NCBI GenBank assembly: GCA_947173945.1
Contig: CAMWGV010000001.1
Coordinates: 82,747-146,746, forward strand
Direction: 5' to 3'
DNA: 64,000 nt
Source of the DNA: an uncultured Lachnospiraceae bacterium
GTDB lineage: Bacteria > Bacillota > Clostridia > Lachnospirales > Lachnospiraceae
In this document: positions 24,398 through 34,263 of the stretch, piece by piece
How positions within the stretch are numbered: position 1 is the stretch's first letter
Layout: each line of letters starts with the position of its first letter
Translations under genes and position numbers: made by a program
Notes under the pieces: model-generated
The model's input: the letters and a program-made list of their open reading frames with translations, nothing else
What the model was told of the DNA's origin: nothing
Databases searched by the model: none

Positions 24398-26233
24398 ATG
24401 GTGTATGAAGATAACTTAAAAATGCTAAAGAGTAAATATCGAGTTATTTATGATGCAATAAGCAGCGAAAAAGGAATGGAATTACCGACTAATGTACGTG
24501 TTGAAGCGGCACGTAAAGAGGGGGATGTGGTAGTATACCATAACCATAATAAAGATGTTTATCTTAATTCACAATATAACCCTAATAATGAGGCAAACAG
24601 ATATATGGCGGAAAATTTTGATATGCAGGATGAATCCATTCTTATTATGTTTGGTTTGTCAAATGGATATTATGCAGATGCGTATATAAAAAATGCCAAA
24701 GAAAATACGAAATGTATTATATATGAGCCAAGTAAAGAAATTTTTGCAGAGGTCATCAAGCATATCGATATAAAAAATTTATTATTATCAGATAGAATAT
24801 ATATCGTAGTAGAGGGAATCAATGATGAAGATTTAACTTATATAATGGATGAATGGCTTCAAATTTATAATGCGGATTATAATAAAATAGTATGCGCACC
24901 TAAATATGATGAGTTATTTTATGACAGCTATGATATATTTTTAAAAAAAATACAAGAGTTGTATGAAAGATTTTATGCATTTAAAAATACTGAAGTGATT
25001 GACGGGAAACAATTTGCCAAAAACGGAATAAAAAATATGATGTTTTTTCCGGGATGCAGCAGTGGTGCTGAGCTTCAGGATATATTTCCTGCAGATATGC
25101 CCGCTATTGTTGTGTCCTCAGGACCGTCTCTTGAAAAAAATGTTGAATTGCTAAAAGATATAAAGGGAAATGCATTTATTTTTGCGACTGATTCAGCTGT
25201 ACGAAAGGTAGTGGCACAAGGAATAAATCCGGATGCAATGATAACGATTGACCCAAATAAGTCAGTTGACAATTTTAAGGTCAAGGGTATAGAATCGATA
25301 CCCATTTTTGTGGAAATGTATGCAAAAACAGAAATTTTGGAATATGTCAAACCAAAAAATTTATTTTTTTTCTCATCCGATTCAATTTTTTGGAGCAGAT
25401 TGTTCAGAGAGGCAGGAAGTAAAATCTTAAATGTTCCCTCAGGAGGTTCAGTTGCAACTGCAGCTATAGCTAATTTGATTACATGGGGCTTTAAAAAAAT
25501 TATTTTGATTGGTCAGGATTTGGCATTTACAGGGAACCGTATGCATGCAGGGGAAGCTGAAATTGAAATAAATACAAATGACAGCAGGTATATGACGGTA
25601 AAAGATATTAATGGTGAAGATGTTGCAATTCGCAAGGACTATTATATATACCTGAAATGGATAGAAAATGTTGCATCTAAATATACGGACATTGAATTTA
25701 TTGATGCTACTGAGGGCGGGGCACTAAAGCAATATGTTAAGCAAATGACATTCAGGGAAGCCATAGACAAATATTGTACAAAAAATTATGGTAATATTTC
25801 AGACATTTTGTTGTCCGTTCCAAGATTATTTGAAGGTGAAGATAAACAATTGGTCTTGGATGCGTTTTATCATATGAAGAGAGATTTTATAAACATGCAA
25901 AATCAGCTTTTGATTTGCAGAGATGATTGTTTAAAGGGTGAGGAAATTTTACACTCACAGAAAATTGATATTGACAAGTTAAAACGTATAAATGAAAATA
26001 TAAAAAAGGCAGATGAGCTTATCGAGGATTCTGATGAGGATGTATTCATAAAAAAATATGTGGCAGGACTGGAAGCTGAAATGATGTCTGATATGTATAA
26101 AGAGGAAAAGGATGATATAAAAGAAACCATCAGAATGTATGAAAAAAGCAGGAAATATTATGATGGAATTTTAAATATACTTCCTGAATTAATAGAGTTA
26201 GTTGGTGATAACATTCGTAACTTCAATAAATAG
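24398..26233 (+). CDS. maf2: Maf flagellin glycosyltransferase, paralogue 2
   Basis: Second Maf protein, 611 residues, with the same three-part layout: FGLSNGYYADAYIKNAKENT near residue 85, core MPAIVVSSGPSLEKNVELL near 235, then PSGGSVATAAIANLITWGFK and ILIGQDLAFTGNRMHAGEAE. The C-terminal helical region (about 470-611) is charged. It is closer to paralogues 3 and 4 than to paralogue 1: the phrase GNRMH replaces GEKEH of maf1. A GAGGGA site lies before ATG 24398. The gene follows licD by 20 bp and lies 47 bp before maf3. Confidence 0.92.
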   Translation: MVYEDNLKMLKSKYRVIYDAISSEKGMELPTNVRVEAARKEGDVVVYHNHNKDVYLNSQYNPNNEANRYMAENFDMQDESILIMFGLSNGYYADAYIKNAKENTKCIIYEPSKEIFAEVIKHIDIKNLLLSDRIYIVVEGINDEDLTYIMDEWLQIYNADYNKIVCAPKYDELFYDSYDIFLKKIQELYERFYAFKNTEVIDGKQFAKNGIKNMMFFPGCSSGAELQDIFPADMPAIVVSSGPSLEKNVELLKDIKGNAFIFATDSAVRKVVAQGINPDAMITIDPNKSVDNFKVKGIESIPIFVEMYAKTEILEYVKPKNLFFFSSDSIFWSRLFREAGSKILNVPSGGSVATAAIANLITWGFKKIILIGQDLAFTGNRMHAGEAEIEINTNDSRYMTVKDINGEDVAIRKDYYIYLKWIENVASKYTDIEFIDATEGGALKQYVKQMTFREAIDKYCTKNYGNISDILLSVPRLFEGEDKQLVLDAFYHMKRDFINMQNQLLICRDDCLKGEEILHSQKIDIDKLKRINENIKKADELIEDSDEDVFIKKYVAGLEAEMMSDMYKEEKDDIKETIRMYEKSRKYYDGILNILPELIELVGDNIRNFNK

Positions 26234-26280
26234 AATGTATTACCAAACTGTGTTAATACTTGATTTTTAGGAGGAATGGT

Positions 26281-28125
26281 ATGATATTCGAAGATAATCT
26301 GAATATATTGGAAAATAAATATCCCAATATATATCACATATTAAATGATAAGTATATAAAGTTTGAATCAGATACTGTATATATTGAGGATGCACATCAT
26401 GGTGGAAAGATTGTAGTATATGATGAAAGAGGAAACAAAATTTATCTGAATTCTAAATATGACCCGATGAATGAGGCTGATAAATATATGCAGGAATATT
26501 TTGTAATGCCTGATACTTCTGTACTTGTTATGTATGGATTATCAAATGGATATTATGTACGTGAGTATATTAGAAATTCGAATGCAAATACAAGATGTAT
26601 TATATATGAACCAAACATAGATATTTTTATGACGGTTTTGAGAAATATAGACATCAGTGACTTATTAAAATCAGACAGAATTTATTTTGTAATTAAGGAT
26701 ATTAATACTGAGGAATTTGCATTTATCATGCAGGAATGGCTTGAGGTGCACAATGTAAATATAAATAAGCTTGTTGCAGCACCTAAATATAAGGAATTGT
26801 TTCGTGAGGATTATACGAATTTTGAGAATGAAGTGGATGAAATGTATCAGAGATTTTATTCATCTACAGAAACTGAAATAGAATTTGGGAAAAAATCCGT
26901 AAAAAACAATCTGTATAATTTACTTTATTTTGAGGGTTGCCGAAACGGCATGGAGCTTCAGGGGAAGTTTCCGAAGGATATGCCTGCAATCGTTGTGTCT
27001 GCCGGACCGTCCCTTGAAAAAAATGTTGAACTTCTTAAAGCTGCCAAGGGGAAAGCATTCATATTTGCAGTTGATTCCGCCATTTCTAAAGTATTAGAAA
27101 TTGGAGTAAAGCCTGATGCGATAATTTCAGTTGACTGTAATAAGTCGGTTGAACATTTTAAAGTGCCGGGAATAGAACAGTTGCCTTTTTTTATTCAAAT
27201 GGATGCAAACACAGCTGTTTTGGATTATGTACATCCGCAAAATTTATTTTTTTGTTCTGCGGATTCAGAGCTTTGTATTGACTTGTTTAAAAAGGCAGGA
27301 AGTGAAATTGATTATATGGAGGGCGGAGGTTCTGTCGCAACAGTGGCAATTGCAAGTCTGATTTCGTGGGGAGTAAAAAGAATTATTTTGATTGGACAGG
27401 ATCTTTCTTTCACCGGGAATCGTATGCATGTAGGAGAAGATGCCATAGAAATTGATGAAAACGATGATTTTTATACATATGTGAAGGATATTGACGGAAA
27501 TGATGTGATAATAAGGCAAGATTACTATATGTATTTAAAGTGGATAGAGGAAACCGCATTAAAATACAAAGATATTGACTTTATTGATGCGACAGAAGGT
27601 GGCTCATATAAAAAGAATCTCAGACAAATGCCATTCCGTGATGCAATTGAAAAGTATTGCACAAAGGAATATGATATATCAAATATTCTGCTATCTGTTC
27701 CAAGGGTATTTCAAGGGGCTGACATGCATCTTGTGACAGAGGCATTTGAGAAGATGAAGAATGATTTCAGATATATAAAGAAACAACTTGCTCTTTGTAA
27801 GGCTGATTGCTCAAGAGGCATCAGAATCCTTGAAAGCGGACAGAATGATATAAAAGAACTTAAACGAATAAATAAAAGTATAGAAAAAACGGATGCCCTT
27901 ATTTCGGATTGTGACGAGCGAATGTATCTCTATAAATATAATGTATTATCAGAGATGGATATGATGCAGGATATGTATTCGGAAGAGGAAAGTGGTATAA
28001 AAGAAGCAATACGTATGTATAAGAAAAGTGAGAAATACTATGCATCCATTGTACAGATAATACCTGATTTTCTAGATATTATAGATGATTGTATTTTAAG
28101 AACGAAAGGAGAAAAGTTATGTTAA
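26281..28125 (+). CDS. maf3: Maf flagellin glycosyltransferase, paralogue 3
   Basis: Third Maf protein, 614 residues. ATG 26281 is chosen because AGGAGG lies 6-7 bp upstream; the frame opens at 26260. The core motifs are MPAIVVSAGPSLEKNVELLK, GGGSVATVAIASLISWGVKR and ILIGQDLSFTGNRMHVGEDA. Its stop overlaps the pseB start by 7 bp, so it is translationally coupled to the pseudaminic acid operon. By that position it is the best candidate for a Pse transferase. Confidence 0.92.
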   Translation: MIFEDNLNILENKYPNIYHILNDKYIKFESDTVYIEDAHHGGKIVVYDERGNKIYLNSKYDPMNEADKYMQEYFVMPDTSVLVMYGLSNGYYVREYIRNSNANTRCIIYEPNIDIFMTVLRNIDISDLLKSDRIYFVIKDINTEEFAFIMQEWLEVHNVNINKLVAAPKYKELFREDYTNFENEVDEMYQRFYSSTETEIEFGKKSVKNNLYNLLYFEGCRNGMELQGKFPKDMPAIVVSAGPSLEKNVELLKAAKGKAFIFAVDSAISKVLEIGVKPDAIISVDCNKSVEHFKVPGIEQLPFFIQMDANTAVLDYVHPQNLFFCSADSELCIDLFKKAGSEIDYMEGGGSVATVAIASLISWGVKRIILIGQDLSFTGNRMHVGEDAIEIDENDDFYTYVKDIDGNDVIIRQDYYMYLKWIEETALKYKDIDFIDATEGGSYKKNLRQMPFRDAIEKYCTKEYDISNILLSVPRVFQGADMHLVTEAFEKMKNDFRYIKKQLALCKADCSRGIRILESGQNDIKELKRINKSIEKTDALISDCDERMYLYKYNVLSEMDMMQDMYSEEESGIKEAIRMYKKSEKYYASIVQIIPDFLDIIDDCILRTKGEKLC

Positions 28126-29111
28126 ATAATAAATCAATATTAATCACCGGAGGAACGGGGTCTTTTGGAAATTATTTTGTGGATTATATCTTTAAGCATT
28201 ATAAACCTAAAAGGGTAGTTATATATTCCAGAGACGAATATAAACAGTTTGTGATGGCAAACAAGTTCAGGGAACATGAGAAAGAACTTCGATTCTTTAT
28301 TGGTGACGTCCGGGATAAGGAACGCTTTAGCAGAGCATGTAAAGATGTGGATTATGTTATTCATGCAGCAGCTATGAAGCAGGTACCGGCATGTGAATAC
28401 AATCCGATTGAGGCAATAAAAACAAACATAAACGGAGCAATGAATATCATTGATGCTGTTTTGGATGCACCATCGGTAAAGCGTGTTGTGGCACTTTCAA
28501 CCGATAAAGCTGTTAATCCTATAAATCTTTACGGAGGAACAAAGCTTGTATCTGATAAATTGTTTGTTGCGGCAAATGCGTATGTAGGTGACAGAGATTT
28601 AAATTTTTCTGTAGTCAGATATGGTAATGTTGCAGGCAGTCGGGGTTCCGTTATTCCTTTTTTTCAGAATATTATAAATAATGGTGGAAAGGAACTGCCT
28701 ATTACAGATTACAGAATGACAAGATTCTGGATTGATTTGGAACAGGGTGTTGAGCTTGTTATAAAGGCCCTTGGTGAGGCGACAGGAGGAGAAATCTTTA
28801 TATCAAAAATACCATCCTTTAAGATAACGGATCTTGCCCGTGCCATGCTTCCTGACTGTGATATGCCTGAGGTAGGGATACGCGAGGGAGAAAAGCTGCA
28901 TGAGGTAATGATTACACGTGAGGATTCAATGACTACATATGAGTATGAAAAGCATTATATTATATATCCTCATTTTGAATGGTGGAACAAAAAGATTATT
29001 TCCGGAGGCAAACGGGTTGAACCTGAATTTGAATATAGCTCGGAAAACAATACAAGCTGGTTGGGAGTAGAGGAATTGCGAAACAGACTAGCAGGAATGA
29101 AAAAGGTTTAG
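28119..29111 (+). CDS. pseB: UDP-N-acetylglucosamine 4,6-dehydratase (inverting) PseB
   Basis: First step of pseudaminic acid synthesis: UDP-GlcNAc to UDP-2-acetamido-2,6-dideoxy-L-arabino-4-hexulose. From ATG 28119 (AAAGGAG 7 bp upstream) it has 330 residues, the normal soluble PseB length, with no membrane part. The NAD loop is TGGTGSFG (10-17); HAAAMKQVPACEYNP and the active-site LYGGTKLVSDKL (Y138, K142) are as in PseB. The order pseB-methylase-pseH-pseC-pseF-pseI-pseG that follows is complete for CMP-Pse5Ac7Ac. Confidence 0.94.
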   Translation: MLNNKSILITGGTGSFGNYFVDYIFKHYKPKRVVIYSRDEYKQFVMANKFREHEKELRFFIGDVRDKERFSRACKDVDYVIHAAAMKQVPACEYNPIEAIKTNINGAMNIIDAVLDAPSVKRVVALSTDKAVNPINLYGGTKLVSDKLFVAANAYVGDRDLNFSVVRYGNVAGSRGSVIPFFQNIINNGGKELPITDYRMTRFWIDLEQGVELVIKALGEATGGEIFISKIPSFKITDLARAMLPDCDMPEVGIREGEKLHEVMITREDSMTTYEYEKHYIIYPHFEWWNKKIISGGKRVEPEFEYSSENNTSWLGVEELRNRLAGMKKV

Positions 29112-29122
29112 GAGGAAATAAC

Positions 29123-29752
29123 ATGTATAAAACAGAACAGGAAGAATTTTGGGCAGGAGAGTTTGGAAATGCGTATGTTGATAGAAACAATACATATTCT
29201 ATTGTCGCATCAAATATTGCATTTTTTTCTGAAATATTTAGTAAAAATATGTCCGCTAAGGAAGTAAACAGTGTTATAGAGTTTGGCTCAAATATTGGAT
29301 TGAATCTTAGAGCAATCAATATATTAAGACCGGAAATGGAACTTGCGGCGATTGAAATAAATGAAAAAGCTGCAGAAATATTAAAGGAAAGCCTCAAGGA
29401 TAAGGTTAAGGTATATCAAAGTTCAATATTGGAATGTGATATAAAGGAAAAATATGATATATCATTAATTAGAGGGGTGCTTATTCATATTAATCCTGAT
29501 GAACTAGACACAGTATATAAAAAGCTTTATGAATCTACAAACAGATACATTCTAATTTCGGAATATTATAATCCGACACCTACCGTTATTGAGTACAGAG
29601 GTGAAAAAAATAAATTATTCAAGAGGGATTTTGCAGGTGAAATGCTGGATAAATTTTCTGATTTGAGACTTGTTGATTATGGATTTAAATATCATAGAGA
29701 TAATATGTTTCCAATGGATGACGCTACATGGTTTTTGCTGGAGAAGTGTTAG
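29123..29752 (+). CDS. Pseudaminic acid biosynthesis-associated methyltransferase
   Basis: A 209-residue protein of the SAM-dependent family that occurs with Pse genes (TIGR03587 type). It starts with the diagnostic EQEEFWAGEFGNAYVDRN, then has a SAM site (VIEFGSNIGLNLRAINIL, residues 52-69) and IRGVLIHINPDELDTVY. The end has RDFAGEMLDKFSDLRLVDYG. Methylation of a Pse precursor or of the linked sugar is likely but the position is unknown. AGGAGG lies 7 bp before the ATG; pseB ends 11 bp earlier. Confidence 0.88.
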   Translation: MYKTEQEEFWAGEFGNAYVDRNNTYSIVASNIAFFSEIFSKNMSAKEVNSVIEFGSNIGLNLRAINILRPEMELAAIEINEKAAEILKESLKDKVKVYQSSILECDIKEKYDISLIRGVLIHINPDELDTVYKKLYESTNRYILISEYYNPTPTVIEYRGEKNKLFKRDFAGEMLDKFSDLRLVDYGFKYHRDNMFPMDDATWFLLEKC

Positions 29753-29781
29753 AATAAAATGTGTTGGGATGGGTGAAGAAT

Positions 29782-30228
29782 GTGACATTAACATTGAAAA
29801 ATGCATGCGAAAATGATAGAGATTTACTATTTCAGTGGGTAAATGACAAGCAATGCAGAGCGAATTCTTTTCATTCGGCAGCAGTGCCATATGCAGAGCA
29901 TTGTGCATGGTTTGCTGAAAAATTGAATGATAGCATGTGTCAAATGTATATTTATTATGTTGATGAAACACCAATAGGGCAAATCCGTATTGACCTTAAA
30001 AATGGAGAGGGCTATATCAGTTATTCTGTTGCAAATGAATATAGAGGACAGGGACATGGATTTAATATGTTAAAGCTGGTAGAATCAAAGCTGCAAAGTG
30101 GGATAAGTCGGTTGATTGGGTTTGTTAAATATGACAATGTAACATCGCAGAGGACATTTAAAAAAAATAAATATGTAGAAGTAAGGGAAAACGATTATAT
30201 TAAATATTATAAAGAATTCAATTATTAA
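29782..30228 (+). CDS. pseH: UDP-4-amino-sugar N-acetyltransferase PseH
   Basis: GNAT-fold enzyme that acetylates N4 of the 4-amino Pse intermediate using acetyl-CoA. GTG 29782 gives 148 residues and has GGTGA 5 bp before it; the frame runs back to GTG 29761. Motifs: LKNACENDRDLLFQWVND at the start, a sheet with YYVDETPIGQIRI, the acetyl-CoA loop YRGQGHGFNMLKLVESKL (R/Q-x-x-G-x-G/A) and a typical N-x-x-S-Q-R-T-F near the end (VTSQRTFKKN). It is found between the methyltransferase and pseC, as in other Pse operons. Confidence 0.85.
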   Translation: MTLTLKNACENDRDLLFQWVNDKQCRANSFHSAAVPYAEHCAWFAEKLNDSMCQMYIYYVDETPIGQIRIDLKNGEGYISYSVANEYRGQGHGFNMLKLVESKLQSGISRLIGFVKYDNVTSQRTFKKNKYVEVRENDYIKYYKEFNY

Positions 30229-30262
30229 TTGTTTAAAATCATCATGAAAGGTGACAAAAATT

Positions 30263-31399
30263 ATGTATATTCCATATGGAAGACAAACAATAGATGAGAA
30301 AGATATACAGGCAGTTGTTGAAGTGCTTCGTTCTGACTATCTTACAACAGGACCTAAAGTTGAAGAATTTGAAAAACGTGTTGCAGATTATGTAGGAGCA
30401 AAGTATGCGGTTGCAGTTAACAGTGGCACGGCGGCACTTCACATTGCTTGTCTTGCAGCGGGAATAAAAGCGGGGGATGAGGTAATTACATCGCCTATTA
30501 CATTTGCAGCTTCCGCCAACTGTGTCCTTTATTGTGGAGGAACCCCTGTATTTGCTGATATAGATGAGGATACATATAATATTTCACCGAATGAGATTGA
30601 AAGAAAGGTGACAGAACATACAAAAGCGATTATCCCCGTACATTACACCGGGCTGCCTTGTGATATGGATGCAATTATGGATATTGCAGAGAAACATGAT
30701 TTATTGGTTATAGAGGATGGAGCTCATGCATTAGGAGCATCATATAAGGGACGAAAAGTAGGTAGTATGGCAGATATGACCTGCTTTAGCTTTCATCCTG
30801 TCAAACCAATTACCACAGGAGAGGGTGGGATGGTTGTCACAAACAGTGAGGAACTGTATAAGAGGCTTATATTATTTAGAAGTCATGGTATAACAAGAGA
30901 CAGATCTATGATGACAGAGCAACAGGGAGATTGGTATTACCAGCAATTGGAGCTTGGATATAATTATCGGATAACCGATATTTCCTGCGCTTTGGGGCTT
31001 AGCCAAATGGACAAGCTGGATGGATTTCTTGAGAGACGAAGACAAATTGCCAAGCGTTATAATGATGCGTTTAATGATGTTGATGATATAAAAATTCCTG
31101 CACAAGCAGACGATTGTGAAAGTGGATGGCATTTATATATGATTCAGGTTAAGCGTGACTGTAGGAAGAAGATATTTGACGGTTTGAGAAAGAGCGGTAT
31201 AGGAGTAAATGTACATTACATTCCTGTTTATAAGCATCCTTATTATCAGAGAAACGGTTATGCCAACGAGTGTTGTAAAAATGGGGAAACATTTTATGAA
31301 AGAGCAATAAGTCTGCCTATTTTTCCGCTTTTGACAGATGAACAGCAGGATTACGTTATTTGTCAGGTGTTGAGGTTAGTAAAAAAAAGTATGTTGTAG
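30263..31399 (+). CDS. pseC: UDP-4-amino-4,6-dideoxy-N-acetyl-L-altrosamine transaminase PseC
   Basis: PLP-dependent aminotransferase of the DegT family that converts the PseB 4-keto product to the 4-amine. ATG 30263 (378 residues) has AAAGGTG 9 bp upstream; GTG 30251 is possible. Family landmarks: YIPYGRQTIDEKDIQAVVEV, LRSDYLTTGPKVEEFEKRVA, the phosphate site NSGTAALHIA and the catalytic Lys in SFHPVKPITTGEGG (K181). The tail HYIPVYKHPYYQRNGY is characteristic of PseC. Confidence 0.94.
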   Translation: MYIPYGRQTIDEKDIQAVVEVLRSDYLTTGPKVEEFEKRVADYVGAKYAVAVNSGTAALHIACLAAGIKAGDEVITSPITFAASANCVLYCGGTPVFADIDEDTYNISPNEIERKVTEHTKAIIPVHYTGLPCDMDAIMDIAEKHDLLVIEDGAHALGASYKGRKVGSMADMTCFSFHPVKPITTGEGGMVVTNSEELYKRLILFRSHGITRDRSMMTEQQGDWYYQQLELGYNYRITDISCALGLSQMDKLDGFLERRRQIAKRYNDAFNDVDDIKIPAQADDCESGWHLYMIQVKRDCRKKIFDGLRKSGIGVNVHYIPVYKHPYYQRNGYANECCKNGETFYERAISLPIFPLLTDEQQDYVICQVLRLVKKSML

Positions 31400-31464
31400 A
31401 TGGGGGTTCTATAGTATGCGCAGATTGTTAAGGAATATGAAAGCAGAGAAGGAGAAGAATTGTC

Positions 31465-32175
31465 ATGTGTAAGAATATAGCTATTATTCCTGCAAGAGGA
31501 GGAAGCAAGCGTATACCAAAAAAAAATATAAAGAATTTTTGCGGTAAGCCCATTATTGCGTATTCGATAGAAGCTGCAATAAAGAGCAATATATTTGATG
31601 AAGTAATGGTTTCTACTGATAGCGAAGAAATTGCAAATATTGCAATGTCATATGGAGCCAGTGTACCTTTTTACAGAAGCAAAGAAACATCGGATGACTT
31701 TGCGACAACAAGTGATGTTATTATGGAGGTTTTGAATAACTATATAAAGGCAGGAAAAAACTATCAGTATGCGTTTTGCATATATCCGACAGCACCATTT
31801 ATAACACCAGAGTTAATTGTTGATGCGGAAATTTTAATGAAAGATAAGAAACCAAATGAAATAGTAACAGTAGTTGAATTTTCTTATCCGCCACAACGAA
31901 GTTATATTGTTACGGAAGACGGAATGATAAAATATAAGTATGAGCAGTATGTTAATTCCCGTTCACAGGATTTGGAAAAGTGGTATCATGATGTAGGACA
32001 GCTTTATGTTTTCGATGTTGAAAACTTTCGTGCAAACAACGGACAAATCAGGGAACGTATTATGCCAATTATGGTGTCTCCACTGGTTGCACAAGATATT
32101 GATACGGAAAATGATTGGCTTCTTGCAGAAGAAAAGTATAAGTTGATAAATAAAATGGGAAGAGGAGAGTCATAG
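31465..32175 (+). CDS. pseF: Pseudaminic acid cytidylyltransferase PseF
   Basis: Makes CMP-pseudaminic acid from CTP and Pse5Ac7Ac, the direct Maf donor. It has 236 residues with the CMP-sialate synthetase signature (IIPARGGSKRIPKKNIKNF, residues 6-24), the PseF-specific YPTAPFITPELIVDA and the end MPIMVSPLVAQDIDTENDW. A purine-rich site (agaaggagaag) lies 7 bp before ATG 31465. The 65 bp between pseC and this gene hold no clear promoter. Confidence 0.93.
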   Translation: MCKNIAIIPARGGSKRIPKKNIKNFCGKPIIAYSIEAAIKSNIFDEVMVSTDSEEIANIAMSYGASVPFYRSKETSDDFATTSDVIMEVLNNYIKAGKNYQYAFCIYPTAPFITPELIVDAEILMKDKKPNEIVTVVEFSYPPQRSYIVTEDGMIKYKYEQYVNSRSQDLEKWYHDVGQLYVFDVENFRANNGQIRERIMPIMVSPLVAQDIDTENDWLLAEEKYKLINKMGRGES

Positions 32176-32180
32176 GTAAT

Positions 32181-33230
32181 ATGAAATCAGGTGGTTATAA
32201 AATAGAGGATGAAAGACCTGTGTTTATAATTGCTGAAATGTCGGCAAATCACATGCAGGATATAGAACGTGCGAAAAAGATAATTTTAGAGGCAAAAAAT
32301 TCAGGCGCTGATGCGGTGAAGATTCAGACATACAGACCAGACACGATAACAGTAGATTGTCGTGGTGATGAGTTTTTATGTGCTCTGGGGAACTCTTGGG
32401 ACGGAATGAATTTATTTGAATTGTACAAGAGTGCATATACACCTTGGGAGTGGCATGGTGAGCTGTTTGATTATGCAAAGAAAATTGGGATTCCAATGTT
32501 TTCGACACCATTTGATTTGTCAGCGGTAGATTTTTTACGTCAGTTTGATATGCCGGCTTATAAAATTGCATCTTATGAAATAAATGATATTCCATTGATT
32601 AAAAAAACTGCGAAAGAGATGAAGCCTATTATCATTTCTACCGGTTTAGCTACATTAAGCGACATTGAGTTGGCAGTTGATACATGTAGAAAAGTCGGAA
32701 ATAATCAGATTACGCTATTAAAATGTGTGTCAGAATATCCTACACCTTATGAAGACATTAACCTTAAGACAATGGTTAATATGAAGGAAACCTTTGGATG
32801 TGAAGTTGGATTATCTGACCATTCTCTGGGTAGCAGTGTGCCTGTTGCAGCAGTTGCATTGGGTGCAAAGGTTATTGAGAAGCATTTTACACTTAGCAGG
32901 GCAGACGGCGGAGCTGATGCTGTATTTTCCATGGAGCCTGAAGAATTTAGCAAAATGGTTGAGGATGTCAGGAACGTTGCAAAAGCACTCGGAAGTGTAA
33001 CCTATACTTTGACACAGGGGCAACAAAAAAGTAAAGAACTCTCCAGGTCGCTATATATTGTTGAAGATGTAAAAACAGGAGAAGTATTAAACGAACATAA
33101 TATGAAATCCATCAGACCCGGCTATGGATTACATACAAAGTATTATGAAAAGCTTTTGGGGAAAAAAGTAAAAAAAGATTTAAAAAAGGGTACCGCTTTG
33201 GATTGGAGCTATATTGAAAATGAGCAATAG
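32181..33230 (+). CDS. pseI: Pseudaminic acid synthase PseI
   Basis: Condenses the trideoxy-altrose sugar with phosphoenolpyruvate. The 349 residues comprise a NeuB-type TIM barrel (PVFIIAEMSANHMQDIERAK; FSTPFDLSAVDFLRQFDMPA; STGLATLSDIELAV; GLSDHSLGSSVPVAAVALGA; IEKHFTLSRADGGADAVFS) and an SAF antifreeze-like domain (about 285-349; RSLYIVEDVKTGEVLNEHN). The ADGGAD in place of the PxxPDH-type motif of sialate synthases supports Pse. The end overlaps pseG by 11 bp. Confidence 0.94.
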   Translation: MKSGGYKIEDERPVFIIAEMSANHMQDIERAKKIILEAKNSGADAVKIQTYRPDTITVDCRGDEFLCALGNSWDGMNLFELYKSAYTPWEWHGELFDYAKKIGIPMFSTPFDLSAVDFLRQFDMPAYKIASYEINDIPLIKKTAKEMKPIIISTGLATLSDIELAVDTCRKVGNNQITLLKCVSEYPTPYEDINLKTMVNMKETFGCEVGLSDHSLGSSVPVAAVALGAKVIEKHFTLSRADGGADAVFSMEPEEFSKMVEDVRNVAKALGSVTYTLTQGQQKSKELSRSLYIVEDVKTGEVLNEHNMKSIRPGYGLHTKYYEKLLGKKVKKDLKKGTALDWSYIENEQ

Positions 33231-34263
33231 TATTATGATAGGATTTCGGCTTGACGCAAATGAGCAAATTGCAACGGGACACATGATGAGGTGTATTGCG
33301 ATTGCAAAACAGTGTCAATCGCTGGGAGAAGATTGTATATTTTTATTAGCAGAAAAGAAAAATATAGAATTTTTAGAAGAAAATCATCTTATGTATCATG
33401 TGTTAAATGTCGATTGGCAGGATTGGGATGGCAGTATTCCAAAGGTGACTGATGCGATTTACAAATTTCAAATTCGTTGCCTGGTTGTAGATTCTTATCA
33501 GGTCACTCACAATTTTTTTAATCAATTGTATAATAAAACAAAGCTTTTCTATATAGATGATATGTGCAAAGAAAAATTTCATGTACATATGGTATTGCAC
33601 TATCCACAGTGGGGAGAAGAAAAAACAATAGAGGATTTGTATGCAAATACGGAAACGGTCACATATTCAGGCTTGCAGTATATGCCTCTCAGGGAAGAAT
33701 TTTTGTCAAAGGGGAAGAAAACAGAAAAAAAACAAATTCTTGTGACAACAGGAGGAACGGATCCCCTGCATTTCACATTAAAGCTGTGCAGGCAGATTTT
33801 ACAGGAGCCTGCATTGGATACATATGATATATGTGCAGTATTAGGGAAATGGAATAGCGATAAAAAAGAAATGGATATACTTGCAGGAGAAAATAAACGG
33901 CTGAAGGTATATCAGAATATCAAAAATATGAGCGAAAGGATGCGTGAAAGTACAATCAGTGTATCAGCAGGCGGTTCCACAGTTTATGAATTGTTTGCTT
34001 GTGGTGTGCCGGTTGTATGCTTTGGCTTTTCTGATGATCAGGTTGGCATAGGAGAGCGGATGGGAGAAACAGGCATGGTTATATGGGCGGGGGATGCCCG
34101 GACAGATATAAACAATGTTGTGACACGTGCGTTAGAGGGATTAAAACGATATGTGGTTTGTGATATGAGTGAATTATCTCTTAAGCTTCAGGGACTGGTT
34201 GATGGAAAGGGCTGTGAAAGAATAGCAGGAATTTTAAGGGAGAGTATATATGACATTGTATGA
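33220..34263 (+). CDS. pseG: UDP-2,4-diacetamido-trideoxy-altrose hydrolase PseG
   Basis: GT-B-fold hydrolase that removes UDP before PseI acts. ATG 33220 is inside the pseI end; ATG 33235 is an alternative. The 347 residues begin with the PseG motif (IGFRLDANEQIATGHMMRC) and have VVDSYQVTHNFFNQLYNK, a nucleotide site ILVTTGGTDPLHFTLKL and the final ESTISVSAGGSTVYELFACG, VPVVCFGFSDDQVG. With pseB, H, C, F and I it completes the pathway. maf4 begins inside its last codons. Confidence 0.91.
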   Translation: MSNSIMIGFRLDANEQIATGHMMRCIAIAKQCQSLGEDCIFLLAEKKNIEFLEENHLMYHVLNVDWQDWDGSIPKVTDAIYKFQIRCLVVDSYQVTHNFFNQLYNKTKLFYIDDMCKEKFHVHMVLHYPQWGEEKTIEDLYANTETVTYSGLQYMPLREEFLSKGKKTEKKQILVTTGGTDPLHFTLKLCRQILQEPALDTYDICAVLGKWNSDKKEMDILAGENKRLKVYQNIKNMSERMRESTISVSAGGSTVYELFACGVPVVCFGFSDDQVGIGERMGETGMVIWAGDARTDINNVVTRALEGLKRYVVCDMSELSLKLQGLVDGKGCERIAGILRESIYDIV